Source of the DNA: Triticum aestivum
Taxonomy: Eukaryota > Streptophyta > Magnoliopsida > Poales > Poaceae
Direction of reading: 5' to 3'
NCBI RefSeq assembly: GCF_018294505.1
Contig: NC_057808.1
Span: 229,025,780 to 229,089,779 of the forward strand
DNA length: 64,000 nucleotides
Shown here: one piece after another, positions 23,233 to 34,117 of the stretch
How positions within the stretch are numbered: position 1 is the first letter of the stretch
Layout: each line of letters starts with the position of its first letter
Translations under genes and position numbers: made by a program
Notes under the pieces: generated by a model
The model's database searches: none
Told to the model about the DNA's origin: nothing
What the model saw: the letters and a program-made list of their open reading frames with translations, nothing else

Positions 23233-23900
23233 CACTAGTACAACGAAGTGCTATACAAACGGTTTTTAACCCCTTTCCGCGATGGCATTTGGAACCGTCG
23301 CCAAGTGAGTGTGGGCGATTGGGGGGTCCTTTCCACACGACCCAGAAACCGTCGGGGATATGCCCTCGTGGCACACACGCTTGGAAAAATGAGGTCATGT
23401 GCGACCGGTGAGCGATCAAATACGGTTATACATACAATAGTGCAAAAAACAAATACAATTATACACGCAAAATCATTTCCGGTCGTAAGTACATCCCACA
23501 CAGTCAGTCCCCGCTAAACGTTTCCGTTCGTATATACATCCCACACAGTCGCTCCAAGGAAAACGTTTCCGTTCACAGGTACATCACACACAATTTTTCC
23601 CATTAAATTGTTTGTGATAGCATTTCCATTGCACACAGTATTAACAATTTTATCTTTTGCGTTATTGAATGCATCACACACGGTGCCTAGAAGATACTGT
23701 GTGGCAAAGGTTATCCATCACACACAGTTTTTATGTGGTAAACGTTTGCGCCAGGTGGCCTAACGCAAACAGTTTTCAAGAGGATGTCATGTGTGATTTT
23801 TCATTAATCTAACACGGTTTATTCCTAGAAACTGTGCGTTGCCTGAGGTCATCGCCCACGGTGTGTTCTCAATAACCGTTTGCAAAAGAAAAACCCAATT
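23233..23900 (+). repeat. Left terminus and subterminal motif cluster
   Basis: After the terminus come frequent copies of AACCGT, ACGGTT and AACGTTT in both orientations (for example near 23258, 23292, 23349, 23421, 23517, 23564, 23735, 23814 and 23872). Dense short subterminal repeats are a hallmark of CACTA elements, where the TnpA-type protein binds. The mirror cluster is at about 46490-47130. Confidence 0.7.
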
Positions 23901-24095
23901 AGTAGGCTAATTATCCTATTATTAATAATCCATTTATTAATCTAATTGATATTTCATATTAAGCACACAATATATTTCATTTTCATAATTGAAATACATT
24001 AGAGTACAACATCATATAGCTTCAGCACTCAGCTACCCCATTACACAACTACACCAGCACCAAGTTTCACATGCAACATCTATAACCTTTTGAAA

Positions 24096-26089
24096 TTAGC
24101 ATCGTAGACGGTACATAGATAGATGTATCTCATCTAGAAAACTGCTGAAGTAGAAGGCAAATATTGAGCCTTCATTGATGTTGAAGGTCTTTGCAACTTT
24201 AGGCCAGTGCATGTCGATGATTGACCGTCCATCCTTCGTCCTCTTCAGGAACACTTCAATATTGAACCGTGGTTCTTGTATGAATACCTTTCTCGCCTCC
24301 TGACCATACAGGTAATCATCAGTGAACTGCTTTGGAAAGGCCTGAAAACAAGGATGTGCATAAATTTCTTCTCTATATTGGAAATGGGGCAAAGAAATAA
24401 AAAAGACAAGGTATAATAGTTAGTACCATCCTGTAGTGAACTAATGTCTTCTTCATTGTGCAGACAAAGATCTTGTTGTTTTTTGTCGCTAATTTCTTTA
24501 TCCTAACAATCTTTCTGAGTTTCTTGACTTGACTGATATTCATGGACAACGCATTTCCCCATATGCAAAAAGGGTCGACCAGTGGGTCAAAACCTCTGAC
24601 AACAGGACCTACATGTGTAAGACCAAATTGTTAGAAACATGAATGCAATTGCACAATAATGTGCTATTAGACAAAGGACCATGCATGTGCAAACCTCGAT
24701 TGTAAACCTCAGTGCTTCCCATTGTTTCCCTGCAACACATATAAGGTAGTTAGTCATCAGGTTAAGTGAGGGTTCGCATGTTATCAGTAAAATATGTTCA
24801 TGAAAAATAAACACATTGCAGATTCATCAGATTAATTCAAGCCACGTGAAAAACCCATTTATCCAAACCAAGCATGACCAAGAACTAGGAAATATAGCAC
24901 TTGTATATGTTTCTCATGTATTAAGTGTAGCCAAATTCGATTTATTCCTCACATGCACAACAATACAAAATTCTACCCATGACAATTGGACATCACATTG
25001 CAGAATTGAACCAAGTAGTTAACTAAACACCACAACAAATGAACCAAACATTATCTGAGCACCACATTACACAATATAACATACTCCTAATAGAAGATCA
25101 GACAGTTAACCAAACCAAGCATGCTTAACAACTTGGAAATATAGCAATTGTATTTGTTTCTCATGTATTTAGTACAGCCAAATTCAATTTATTCCTCACA
25201 TGGTATACAATAATAGAATGCACCCACAACAATTGAACATCGCTTTGCAGAATTGAACCCAACAGTTAACTAAACACCACAACAAATGAATCAAACGTTA
25301 ACTGAGCACCACAATGCATAATATAACATAATCCTAATAGAAGATCAGACAGTTAATCAAACCAAGCATGCTTAACAACTTGGAAATATATCAATTGTAT
25401 TTGTTTCTCATGTATTTAGTACAACCAAATTCGATTTATTTCTCACATGGTATACAATAATAGAATGCACCCACAACAATTTAACATCGCATTGCAGAAT
25501 TGAACCCAACAGTTAACTAAACACCACAGCAAATGAACCAAATGTTAACTGAGGACCACATTGTACAATGTATAACATACTAGAAGATCTGACAATTAAC
25601 CAAACCAAGCATGCTTGATAACTTGGAAATATAGCAATTGTATTTGTTTCTCATGTATTTTGTAAAGAAAAATTCAATTTATTTCACACATGGAAGACAA
25701 TGCAAAATTGCACCCTGAAGGATGGAACATCACATTTGCAGAATTAAGCCAAACAGTTAACTGAACACGACAACTAACCAAACAGTTAAAATGGTGGGCT
25801 CGAGAAAACGCCACGAACTGTCGTTTAAAGCAGCCAACCTCGTCGTGTCGTCGGTGCGCGAGGCGTCGACGGTGGCCTTGACAGCGAGGTGCGCCTCCAA
25901 GATCTGGGAATCGGCATGAATGGCAGCCATCACGACCTCATCCGCGTATGCGACCGCAATTTGCTTCTTCGTTGCGAAATGCTCCATGAGATCCTGGCTA
26001 TACTGCGTGCACCATGGCTTAGGGCGGCGCTTATTTGGTGGAGGGGTCGGTGATTTGGGTGGAAGGTGTCGCGCCGGTGGTCGGGGCAT
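24096..26089 (-). CDS. B3-domain protein gene, four exons, 237 codons, intact
   Basis: Exons on the minus strand: 26089-25839, 24729-24695, 24608-24427, 24341-24096. All three introns begin GT and end AG, phases match at each join, and the frame stays open to TAA at 24098-24096. The N-terminal part is Pro/Lys rich with KPWCTQYSQDLMEHF and an Ala-rich helix. The C-terminal 110 residues read as a plant B3 DNA-binding domain: KIFVCTMKKTLVHYR, then FPKQFTDDYLYGQ, FNIEVFLKRTKDGRS, HWPKVAKTFNINEGSIFAFYF. Intron 1 contains a 245-bp tandem array; intron 3 is 85 nt. The start codon is uncertain: the right-arm copy is open further upstream. A plant nuclear DNA-binding role is inferred from the fold. 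The gene lies in a transposon arm with no transposase. Confidence 0.65.
24840..25700. repeat. 245-bp tandem array inside intron 1 of the B3 gene (left)
   Basis: About four units of roughly 245 bp, each containing accaagcatgcttaac and gcagaattgaacc-type strings, with starts near 24860, 25110, 25355 and 25597. Each unit has a CATGC core. The array has a mirror copy at about 44600-45480. Confidence 0.8.
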
Positions 26090-26633
26090 GTGGGATGTGG
26101 AAGGAGGAGGATGGGGGTCGGGTGTGGATTACCTGCCTGGATAGACGAGTCCGAGCATCGTGAAGGAGGGTCATCGGCGAGGAGGTGGCGCTGCAAGCAA
26201 GGAGTGAAGGTTTCAACTTGGAAAGGAAGGCGAAAACAAGGGAAATGTGGCTTTTGGTAACGGGTAGGGGCGGGGAGGTAGATATTTCCACGGAAGCCGA
26301 AAATTTGGAATCGCTTCTGGGAAAAAACTGGTGCGCAAAGTGTCATCACACATGGTCCCTTATTCAGAACTGTGTATGATATGTGAACATCACAAACGAT
26401 TCTGTTAGCTTAACCCGTGTGTGATGAGTTTGAACATCAAAAATTTTGGTTCGAATTTCCCTAGTTACAGTGGTCATCCACGTCATTGCATAATTTGGGT
26501 ACATAAAGGAGACTACAACACACCGCATTTCTTAATCGAGCAAGTTCATCAATTAAACAGAGCTAGCTGACCTAAACATTACTCTAACAAATTAAAGACC
26601 GGTGCTCTTAATAAAACAAAACAAAGAGTACTA
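26090..26633. other. Spacer upstream of the B3 gene
   Basis: A CT/GC-rich segment (26090-26350) is homologous to the N-terminal coding extension of the right-arm copy but shifted out of frame here. It is followed by an AT-rich stretch and the 3' end of the Ala-rich ORF. It may hold the B3 promoter or leader; no clear TATA is seen. Confidence 0.35.
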
Positions 26634-27248
26634 CTACGGCTGGTGCTCGTCGATCTCCGCCACCGCCTCCATGTCCATCTCGCACCCGACGATCTCCTGG
26701 GGAAGGGGCTCCATGGTATCCATCGCACCATACTCGGCAAGCATCTCGCCATCCGCATCCGCGATCTCTTTGGAGTAGGCCACCAGGAACTAGGCGTGGG
26801 CGGCCGCGATTTGGGCTTTGGCGGGCTCCGTCGTGGCAAGGTATGCCATGCAGGAACGGATGGCTGCTCGAACGCTCTCGGCGATTGCCAGCTCTTCGGC
26901 CGTGGGTTGCCGACCGTTGTTGGAGAAGCTTCGTTCGATTTGTGCGGTGACCGCCACGAGCTGGGCATGGGTGGCCTCGACATGGTCGTGGGCGGCCTCC
27001 ATCAGAGCTAAGGCCGCTGTTGCGGAACGGATAGCTGATGTGCCGCTCTCGCCAGTTGCTATCCCTGAGGCACATGTTGCTGTCGCCGCCTGAGAAGCAA
27101 CAACGGCCGTTTGGGATGCCTTGGCCGCCGGGACGTAGATTGCGGTCGCCCTCACGAATCTTGTTAGCACATGCCTAGCGGCTGCGGCCGCGCTCTCGCC
27201 GGAGTGGGCCGCCAAAGTTGCCCTCATGACGCGGGACCATGTCCCCAT
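26634..27248 (-). pseudogene. Ala-rich ORF of the left arm, one nonsense codon
   Basis: A frame of 205 codons from MGTWSRVMRATLAA to a TAG at 26636-26634, with one internal TAG at 26792-26790 where the right-arm copy has CAG. The protein is mostly helical and Ala rich in the first 140 residues (HVEATHAQLVAVTAQIE) and ends acidic (CEMDMEAVAEIDEHQP). I do not recognise the family. The same ORF, with different lesions, occurs in the right arm, so the ancestor was probably intact when the arms formed. It lies upstream of the B3 gene on the same strand. Confidence 0.5.
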
Positions 27249-27571
27249 CTTTCACCGGCGACGATTGAACAATGAAATGATATTTGGGGAGCGAGCTAGT
27301 GTGCTTGACACGGCGGCTGTGCACTGTAGTCGTCACACCTTCTCGCCTAAGCCATATGCGTACTAAACTCCGACGGTGCTTCAAGATATTTTGTGTTGCA
27401 ACTCACACGGTTGGTGATAATAAACTGTGTGCAATCTACTTGATTTTTCGTCTTGATTTGAATTACATAATGGGGTCACAGCTGCAAAGGATGGTGTTTG
27501 AATTGCTAGAACTTTTATCTGCAGTGAACATGCAACTATAGGTGTGTCATAAAAAATTGGTATTATTCAGG

Positions 27572-29814
27572 GCTCGTTTGGACGTTTTTATACATTAACT
27601 TGGTTTTGTAGGCATTTCAGGTGCATAATTCGAATTTGAACTACATGTACATGCTCCAGTGCATATAAACAGGTTGAAAAATCAAATATCTGTCCTTGGT
27701 TGCATGCTTAGGTCCCATGCAAGAAATGGGATTGAATGTCAAACACCCTGCCACCGTCACTCGACCGCAAACATTGAGATACCTGGTTTTTAAATTCTAG
27801 TAAATCCAAAACTCGTCTTAAATTCATGAAACCTGACATGCTATCATGGAGCGGCATCAACATGTCGTGGTAAAAGTTTTATCCCATTTGGGGCAGGTTT
27901 GGGTATAAGCTTCTCACAAACCAGAGCTTCTCAGAACAAGCGTGATGGTTTCGGTTGGGAACGTACCACCTTTGGGGACGAAACGATACCTGTTGCCTCT
28001 TATTGCTTTCAAAAAATTTCTAGTGTCAACATAGAACAACAGGAGTGTTATGTTAAATTTAGGAATTTTTCTGGGGTCGTTTGGACATTTTTATACATTA
28101 ACTAGGTTTTCTAGGCATTCTATGTTCATAATTCAAATTTGAACTACATGCACATGCTCCGGTGCATATAAATTTGTTGAAAAAACAAATCTGTCTCCTT
28201 GGTTGCATGCTTAGGTCCCATGCAAGAAATGGGAATTGTCGGTGTTCTGGGAATGGGGGTAACTAAACTTGCCTGCTTGCGGCCCACGGCGTGGCTCCAT
28301 CAATGGCCCGGTACGACCCAGTTTCAACGTCAACCACTCAAGACCCTCGCGAGGGGCCAAGCCTCGCGAGGCGGACGACGCCAAGACCTCCTCTAGGGGT
28401 GGCCTCCTCAGGCTAGCTCCCGAGGAGCGGAAATTTCTATGCAAGGTTCACCTCGCGAGGTTCGGATGACGTGAGCCATACCGACCAAGGCTAGGCGGGC
28501 GCTAGCAGGTGCAACGTACCCGTTTCCTCTTTGGTGCTAAGGAGGCAAGCGCAGACGCGGAGTCCCGAGGAATTAGTCGAAGGTTTCCATTTCGGTGCAA
28601 CAAGACCAAGACCGCCAGGACGGCAGGACGGAGGTCATCGCCGAGCCCACCACGGCGTCATGAGGAGAGGCTTTTGCAGGCGAAGACTACTTTTGTCAGG
28701 ATAGAACGTACTAGCTCCCCCCCTTTGAGTTTGACCGTTGTGGGATCTCTTCCCGCCTACATTTGTGAAGAGGACCCGGGCTACTATAAATAGGACCTAG
28801 CCACCACCATAGCAGGGGAACGGAGGATTCAGATCATCCTCACACCCATCAGCTCATCGAGTACAAGAACACCTCTCCCCCTGAGGATATTCTCCCACTG
28901 TACTAGTTCATCCTCAGCCCGTCGAGGCCAATCCACCACAAAGGAGGAGTAGGGTTTTACACCGCAAGGTGGCCCGGACTTTGGTAAACTATTGTGTCAC
29001 TTTCCATTCGGTTCGTCGAGCTAGGCCGTGAGATTAGCAAGCAGGCAGACTGGGGAGGACGAGTTCTCCACACGCACCCCAGAGTTCGAACCTCTCAAGG
29101 GTCTGCGAGAATGAATGTCAAACACCCTGCCACCGTCACTGGGCTGCAAACATTGAGATACCTGGTTTTTAAATTCTAGTAAATTCAAAACTCATCTAAA
29201 ATTCATGAAACTTTGCATGCTATCATGGAGCGGCATCAACATGCTGTGGTAAAAAATTTGTCCCATTTGGGACAGGTTTGGGTATAAGTTTCTCACAAAC
29301 CAGAGCTTCTCACAACAAGGGTGATGGTTTCGGTAGAGAACGTGCCACCTTTGCGGACGAAACGATATCTGTTGCCTCTTATTGCTTTCAAAAAAATTCT
29401 AGTGTCAACATAGAACAATAGGAATGTTGTGTTAAATTTTGGAATTTTTCGGGGTTCATTAGGACATTTTTATACATTAACTTGGTATCTAGGCATTTTA
29501 TGTGCATAATTCAAATTTGAACTACATGCACATGCTCCGGTGCATATAAATTGGTTGAAAAATCAAATCTGTGTCCTTGGTTGCATGCTTAAGTCCCATG
29601 CAAGAAATGGGAATGAATGTAAAATACCCTGCCACCGTCACTCGGCCGCAAACATTGCGATACCTGGTTTTTAAGTTTTCTAGTAAATCCAAAACTCGTA
29701 TGAAATTCATGAAACTTCCATGCTATCATGGAGCGCCGTCAACATGACGTGGTAAAAGTTTTGTCCCCGTTGGGGCATGTTTGGGTATAAGCTTATCAAA
29801 ACAAGCGTCATGCA
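27572..29814. repeat. 502-bp tandem array (left arm)
   Basis: Units begin near 27572, 28075 and 29452 (the last two separated by the solo LTR), a period of about 502 bp. Each unit carries ttgcatgctt, cccatgcaag and usually acatgcacatgc, so CATGCA/TGCATG motifs recur two or three times per unit. No coding potential is supported. Confidence 0.85.
28237..29107 (+). repeat. Solo LTR of the element B/D/F family inside the left array
   Basis: Starts TGTCGGTGTTCTGGGAATGG after ggaat and ends near tctgcg before agaat, so a 5-bp duplication with one change is likely. Compared with element B the sequence is clearly diverged (for example accggcc-type differences) but keeps the tataaatag promoter block near 28785 and the cgcaccccagagttcgaacc block. 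No internal sequence follows; the array resumes directly. Confidence 0.8.
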
Positions 29815-30051
29815 CTGGCCAGACGACGCTGCGCAGCTCGGGAGTGAAGGCACTGGAGTCTGCTGTAGTCACTAGAGCCCGTCATGGAGGTGGAGCCTAG
29901 TCTTGGTACCCACGCGCCGCCACCGCGGGTGGCACACGGTCTTGACGTCGTGGTGCTGGGAGTGCAGGAGCGTCTTCTTGCGGCCACGGGATTTCTTGGC
30001 AGCTTCCTTCTTCACGCGCGGGCGCCCTGCACGGTGGGTCACGCCGACGGG
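29815..30051 (-). pseudogene. Gypsy gag fragment at the centre of the structure
   Basis: Similar to the gag leader of element D (60870-61060): shared strings include ggaggtgg, ttcttggcag and cgggcgcc, and the adjoining cgacgctgcgcagctcggg resembles 53045-53060. Only about 240 bp remain. It is the insertion site of element C. Confidence 0.5.
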
Positions 30052-30499
30052 TGTCGGTGTCAAAACCGGCGGATCTCGGGTAGGGGGTCCCGAACTTTGC
30101 GTCTAGGATCGATGGTAACAGGAGATGGGGGACACGATGTTTACCCAGGTTCGGGCCCTTTCTATGGAGGTAATACCCTACTTCCTGCTTGATTGATCTT
30201 GATGAATATGAGTGTTACAAGAGTTGATCTACCATCCGTATGACTATGTTAATGTGTATCTCCCTATCCGGACTACGCTCTCCGGTTTATATAGACACCG
30301 GAGGGATCTAGGGTTACATGGAGTCGGTTACATCAGAGGGAATCTACATAGTCGGTTGCCAAGCTTGCCTTCCACGCCAAGTAGAGTCCAATCCGGACAC
30401 GGGTACAGTCTTCGGCCTTCATGTCTTCACAGCCTATCAGTCCGGCCCAATGGATAATAGGCCGGACGCCCGAGGACCCCTTAGTCCAGGACTCCCTCA
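30052..30499 (-). repeat. 3' LTR of element C
   Basis: On minus it starts TGAGGGAGTCCTGGACTAAG and ends CCGGTTTTGACACCGACA; 448 bp. It lacks about 33 bp present in the 5' LTR (the gagatcgtaatggctaaacc region). Confidence 0.9.
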
Positions 30500-30908
30500 G
30501 TAGCCCCTGAACATGGCTTCAATGACGATGAGTTCGGCGCGCAGATTGTCTTCGGCCATTGCAAGGCGGGTTCCCCTTTTTCTGAACTCCAAGATAGTCT
30601 TCGGATGATTATCCGGACCTGTGCATACAATTGTAGAATATAATATTCCACGAGTCCAATCCACTGACAACTGTTTATGACATTGTATCACGCATGCCTG
30701 TTTATTATTTCCAACCATTGGCTAGCCCGTCGCTCCACGTCTCGGGACGCGGTTTTACTGGCACGTCTTGTCAAAGCAGAGATCATGTCCCCTTATTCAC
30801 GGAATTTTCATTAATGCAGGCGTGGATAACCCTACCCTCCCCTGGGTACAACTCTTTGGGGATAAGTAAGTTTCGAGACCCAGGGAGACACCCAGTATTC
30901 GGGGTCTT

Positions 30909-30914
30909 TATATA
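30909..30914 (+). promoter_or_regulatory. TATA box of the antisense gene of element C
   Basis: TATATA within gtctttatatagggacc, 105 bp upstream of the antisense ATG at 31014, outside the LTR and on the opposite strand to the element. A similar arrangement occurs in element D at 48769. Confidence 0.5.
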
Positions 30915-31013
30915 GGGACCCAGTCTCGTCCTTTTCTTTTGCGCTTGCTTCTTCCTCAACCCCAGGCACCTCGAGTTCTAACCCTCGAGTTCCAATCTCC
31001 ACCAGCCCAAATC

Positions 31014-34000
31014 ATGTCCGGATCCAGCCGTCCAGGCCAGTGGGTGGCTTCTTCTATCAGGGAGGAGGATATTGCAAAGCTCCGTGCGGCGAGGTATCTG
31101 ACCCCAGAAATCCTTCATCGGCTTCCCGCAAAGGGGCAGGTTATTCCTACCCCCAAATCTGGCGAGAGGGTAGTATTTGTGTCCCACTTCCTCCACGGGT
31201 TAGGGTTCGCGCTTAACCCCTTCGTCCGGGGGCTCATGTTCTATTATGGGCTAGATTTTCATGATCTGGCCCCGGACTCTATTCTCCTCATCTCGACATT
31301 TATCGTCACGTGTGAAGCCTTCCTCCGGACTCCTCCGCACTTTGGTTTGTGGCTCATGACCTTTTACGTGAGGCTGCAGGTGACAGAGGAGGAGCAAGCG
31401 GAGTGCGGCAGCGTAATAATAGGCAAGCTTGCCAGCGCGGTTTGGTTTGAAGGATCTTTCGCCAAGTCTTTCTGACTTACGGGAGCAGGGGTGGTTCTAT
31501 ATCAACGAGCCGCATGGCTCCTGGTGGGCGTCTATGCCTGCGTTCCGACCCGGCCCTCCAATTCAGCTTGCTTCATGGATCAATAAGGGATTGGACTGGG
31601 GATCCGTCAATGAAGTGCAGACTCTGCAGAGTCGCATCTGAAGCCTTACCGAGAGGGCATCGATCTTGTGAACGTCGTTCAAGTAATGCTAGTCCGCCGG
31701 ACCTTGCCATGTCAGTGGCGACCTCTCCGTATGTGGGAGCTCAATCCAGAAGGGCGGCGGACTCTTCAGCACTTCTTCGGCACCACGCACGAAGGATTGT
31801 GGAAATTATATTTCGGGGAACGAGAGCAATGGCCGGACACCACCGAAGATATTGGCCTTGACTGCAATCATCCGGACACTTCGGTAAGTATTCGATCTCC
31901 GAACACCTTTTATTCAAGCATCTCTTGACATGATACTAAACAATCCGTCCCTATTCAGGACTGTATAAACAAAGCGGTGTTAATCTGGTGTTCGGCACAC
32001 CTCCCCGAAGATTCTGCAACTGCCCTGCAGATGAGAATGCTGACTTCGACACCGTACCAGGTGTCTGCAGAGGGGGCGAGGACAGGGGGACCAGAGGTGA
32101 TCCCCGTCCTGAGGTTAAATTAGATGATGTGTTCGGGGAAACCGAAACCCTTTTGCCCGAGGGCAAAGGTGCAGAGGAAACCCTCCATGGCAAGAAGAGG
32201 GCCGCTTCTGAAGATCAGGATGGGAAACCTTCCAAAAGAGGAAAAATGCCATCGTCGGGCGGCATGGGCCGGGCAAGCGATGTTCCCATAGAGCTTTATG
32301 ATGAGGACAAACCTCTAGCCAAACCGTAAGTGAAGCTGGAGCACTTTAAACATACCTCATCCTTTTCCTATTAGTGAAGTAATCATCCGACATATGTACA
32401 TCTTCGCAGGTTAACGCTTGGCGTTTCTCAATCGTCCTCCTCCTCGGGAGACCTTCCTCCGGAGATGATGGAGAGTGACACGCCTTCTCCGGCCTCCTCG
32501 CCCAACAGGACGGATGATCTTGAGGTATCGTCCCGGAGGGCTCCTTCTGATAGACAAGTAGTGCAGGAAACGAAGAAGGCGTTACCCGAAGGAGGTGCCT
32601 CTGTCACTCAGGGTTCGGGAATCAAGAATGACGGCCCCGAACTGTCCCGTTTACAGCCGGAGACGATTCTAGAGGCGAGTAAGCGGATTCCTTCAAAGGA
32701 ATGCCGTACTCCGGCGGCGGTTTCTGAAGACCCCGGAGCGCCGAAAATGCTGACGGACATGCTGCGACAAGCGTCCATTTCAGAGGAGCATCGTGCCTTG
32801 ATGGTTATGGTGGTCGAAAAGGTTCTATCCGCGAAGAGCGGATTGAACGAGGCCTTCACGAGCCTTCTAAGAGGTTTTGAGGTTTGTGATGTAATTTTGC
32901 CAATTGGATAATATTGACAGAATGCACCTGTTGTATATGTCGTAGCCCCTGGGACTCGGATTGCCTTCCGAAGGAAGCGATCGGAGGATCAAAAAGTTAT
33001 GCTCAGGTGCTAACCTTGATTTAACTTGGAATACAGGCTGCCTCCCCTCCTACGGCTACCCGAAATACGGAGGTGGCCGAACTGCAGCGGAAGCTGGATA
33101 TTGTGGAGGACGACATTGCATTGATCAACAGGCGTCTTGACGACTCGCAAGGTATATATTTTGAGCATTCCTTACACCAATGTGCATGTAATTTAGGCCT
33201 GGCACCGAATAGAGTTTTATATGAAATGTGCATGAGTGCAGATGGTGCTACCGCCGTTAAAGCTCTTCGGGCGGAGCTAGCCCGGGCCAAGGAGCAGGCC
33301 CGGTGTAGTGATGCAGCTGCCGAGTAGGCATCGGCTGATCTAAGAGCCGAAGAAGCAGCTCGGCGCCAAAATGAGGAGAAAATATCCGCACTGGCGCTTG
33401 AATTGAAGAATACTGCCAGCCGCTGTGAATACCTTGAGAAGGAGAATAAAGCCAAAATGGCTTGAACTTGATAAGGCCGTACGAGAGGCGAGTGAAGCTC
33501 GGTCTGAATCTAGGGCAGCTCGTGAAGAGATTCGGCATGCTAAGGAGATAGCGGCCGGTAAGCCCTTTTTGCTTCAGACTAAGTTTGGCGATCCGGACTA
33601 TGCTCAGCTGAACCAGGTCTGGAGTTCTCCGGCTGAATTTTTGGACTTGCCGAAGAGTTCTTCCGATGCGGCGCAATTTTACCAAGCACAAGAGGGGTAT
33701 GCAACAGAGAAGCTTTTCTGGTCACAATTTGGCGCATCAAAGCACCCTCTGTTGCTGAATGAACAGATGTCCCAATGGGCCGAGCTTCATAGGATATCCG
33801 GCGACGCCATGAAGAACGTCATAATCCGGTTGTGGCCGAATGAGCCTGTTCCAAAGAGCTACTTTGGCCTGGTGCGGCGTCTTGTTGATGCGGTACCGCG
33901 TATTGACGCTGTGAAGCGGTCGGCGTGCATTGAAGGTGCACGGATGGCCTTTGCCCAAGTCAAGACGTTCTGGGGGAAGATGAAGGTCGTCGATGTTGCG

Positions 34001-34117
34001 GCGAAGAGTCCGCCCAAGGGCAAGGACCGTAATGAGCCGGAGCATTATTTTGAAGACGTCCTGGAAGCCGCCCGCCTGATAGAGGGTCAATGCTCGAAGA
34101 ACATAATGTTCGAGTGA
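31014..34117 (+). pseudogene. Antisense ORF of element C (putative gypsy-type transposon protein)
   Basis: Starts MSGSSRPGQWVASSIREED and contains VVFVSHFLHGLGFALNPFVRG and LLISTFIVTCEAFL, the N-terminal block of the PF04195-type protein also found in element B. The first exon shifts frame near 31450 (continuing as REQGWFYINEPHGSWW and then MLVRRTLPCQWRPLRMWEL) and ends at a GT donor near 31884. Later coding blocks are 32465-32911 (Ser/Pro rich) and 33040-33470 (Glu/Ala coiled coil). The last, 33425-34117, ends FEDVLEAARLIEGQCSKNIMFE and carries the conserved C-terminal domain. Several frameshifts make it a pseudogene here. Function unknown. Confidence 0.7.

Larger units (their letters stand above)
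23233..29814 (+). repeat. Left inverted arm
   Basis: Mirror-image order of the right arm: terminus, subterminal motifs, B3 gene with 245-bp array, Ala-rich ORF, 502-bp array. Interrupted by a solo LTR (28237-29107). The inner edge is at about 29814, where gag-like sequence starts. Confidence 0.85.

Noticed and set aside
24840..25700. CRISPR-like array
   Set aside because: Units of 245 bp are nearly uniform with no unique spacers, and the DNA is plant nuclear; this is an ordinary tandem repeat.
28237..29107. A full LTR element in the left array
   Set aside because: No internal region or second LTR; the array resumes directly after one LTR length.
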